From Candidatus Jordarchaeia archaeon (GTDB lineage: Archaea; Asgardarchaeota; Jordiarchaeia; Jordiarchaeales; Freyrarchaeaceae): a DNA stretch of 5,075 bases. A model generated the notes under the pieces. The model searched no databases. It saw only the letters and a list, made by a program, of their open reading frames with translations, and was not told where the DNA came from. Position 1 is the stretch's first letter. The number at the start of each line of letters is the position of its first letter. Location of the stretch: assembly GCA_018383835.1 (NCBI GenBank), contig JAHAWR010000007.1, positions 1-5,075 of the forward strand, written 5' to 3'. The translations under genes were made by a program, and so were the position numbers. Of the stretch, positions 4,686 to 5,075 are shown one piece after another.

Positions 4686-5075
4686 GTCTTCCCGTCCATG
4701 CTCAATGTGTCCTTAATGGGTTCCAGACTAAGTATGGGTAAGTGTTGATCCATACTTGGTCCTTGGGGTTCACAAGCCTCAAAGCCCCTCACGGGTTCAT
4801 CGGAGCCTGCATCAGCCTCACCCCCTGTCAGGGTGAACCCACCCCATCTCTTCATAAGCTCTGCAAAGAGCTTCGGAGATGGAGAAAGACCCTCCACCTG
4901 AAGATATAAGTTTATGCATGCGTTAAGCTGCCTATCAATCTTTAACCCGCAACCCTTACACTCGTAGAGTGCTCCCTTCGGGACATTAACAATCCCACTG
5001 GAGCACCTCCTACTCGAGTTATAAGGATTTAGAAGCCGGACTCTAGACTTGTAACCCATCAAACCAATTATAGTT
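4679..5075 (-). CDS. tnpB: TnpB (IS605 OrfB) C-terminal part, cut by window edge
   Basis: The minus-strand frame is open from the window edge to the TAA at 4681-4679, giving about 131 residues. It carries the end of a TnpB RNA-guided nuclease: LLNPYNSSRRCSSG, then GALYECKGCGLKIDRQLNAC and LYLQVEGLSPSPKLFAELM. This is the zinc-finger region followed by the third RuvC motif DRQLNACIN (catalytic Asp codon about 4936-4934) and a typical archaeal tail. The zinc finger is imperfect. The second knuckle CKGC is present, but the first, normally CSxCG, reads CSSG, as if one codon's worth of bases had been lost and the second Cys changed to Ser. No frameshift or stop is seen, so the gene may be intact apart from this defect. 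An ATG at 5059 is internal and not the true start. The protein continues beyond 5075. Confidence 0.85.
   Translation of the reverse strand, partial: TIIGLMGYKSRVRLLNPYNSSRRCSSGIVNVPKGALYECKGCGLKIDRQLNACINLYLQVEGLSPSPKLFAELMKRWGGFTLTGGEADAGSDEPVRGFEACEPQGPSMDQHLPILSLEPIKDTLSMDGKTA

Larger units (their letters stand above)
4605..5075 (-). mobile_element. IS200/IS605-family element, right copy (3' end only)
   Basis: The element is represented by the C-terminal part of tnpB plus the hairpin-rich sequence after it. Its 5' part, including any tnpA and the left end, lies beyond base 5075. The right boundary is estimated from the last hairpin at 4610 and is not defined by a visible target site. Orientation is the same as the left copy. 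The two TnpB fragments cover opposite halves of the protein, so I cannot say from the window whether they are copies of the same element. Confidence 0.65.

Noticed and set aside
1..5075. CRISPR array
   Set aside because: No regularly spaced direct repeats were seen. The only short direct repeat of note is the 21-bp duplication inside the DUF2079 gene.

Overview
The window looks archaeal, most likely from a thermophilic member of the Thermoproteota (Crenarchaeota). Four things support this: a DUF2079 multipass membrane protein, two IS200/IS605-type elements whose TnpB proteins are of the archaeal type, A/T-rich TATA boxes at archaeal spacing with an apparently leaderless gene, and GGTGA-type Shine-Dalgarno motifs. 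Phylum-level placement is an inference from protein style, not a measured match.

Layout from left to right. About 135-994 (minus strand) is a decayed IS200/IS605 element. It keeps the C-terminal half of a Y1 transposase (tnpA) and, one base further on, the N-terminal half of a TnpB nuclease broken by several frameshifts. Bases 995-1188 form a leader region with a TATA box, a 19-bp palindrome and several Shine-Dalgarno-like motifs. Bases 1189-1929 (plus) encode an intact family 2 glycosyltransferase. Ten bases later comes the 3' end of a convergent intact gene, 1940-3622 (minus), for a 560-residue DUF2079 membrane protein with its own TATA box. Bases 3751-4260 hold broken minus-strand reading frames that look like a dead gene of unknown family. 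Bases 4261-4600 hold nothing I recognise. Bases 4610-4685 form three consecutive hairpins. Bases 4679-5075 (minus) are the C-terminal part of a second TnpB that runs off the right edge.

The two intact genes fit a cell-surface glycan job. The GT2 enzyme would transfer a sugar from a nucleotide or lipid-linked donor. DUF2079 proteins resemble integral-membrane (GT-C-like) glycosyltransferases and could act with it on lipid-linked sugars or surface glycoproteins; this pairing is inferred from position only. The genes are convergent, so they are not an operon. The island lies between two IS200/IS605 remnants in the same orientation, as expected of a mobile accessory region.

The most interesting signal is the tight run of hairpins at the 3' end of the right-hand tnpB. 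That is where the right end of an IS200/IS605 element and the scaffold of a TnpB guide RNA (omega RNA/reRNA) are expected. I did not find a CRISPR array, tRNA or rRNA.
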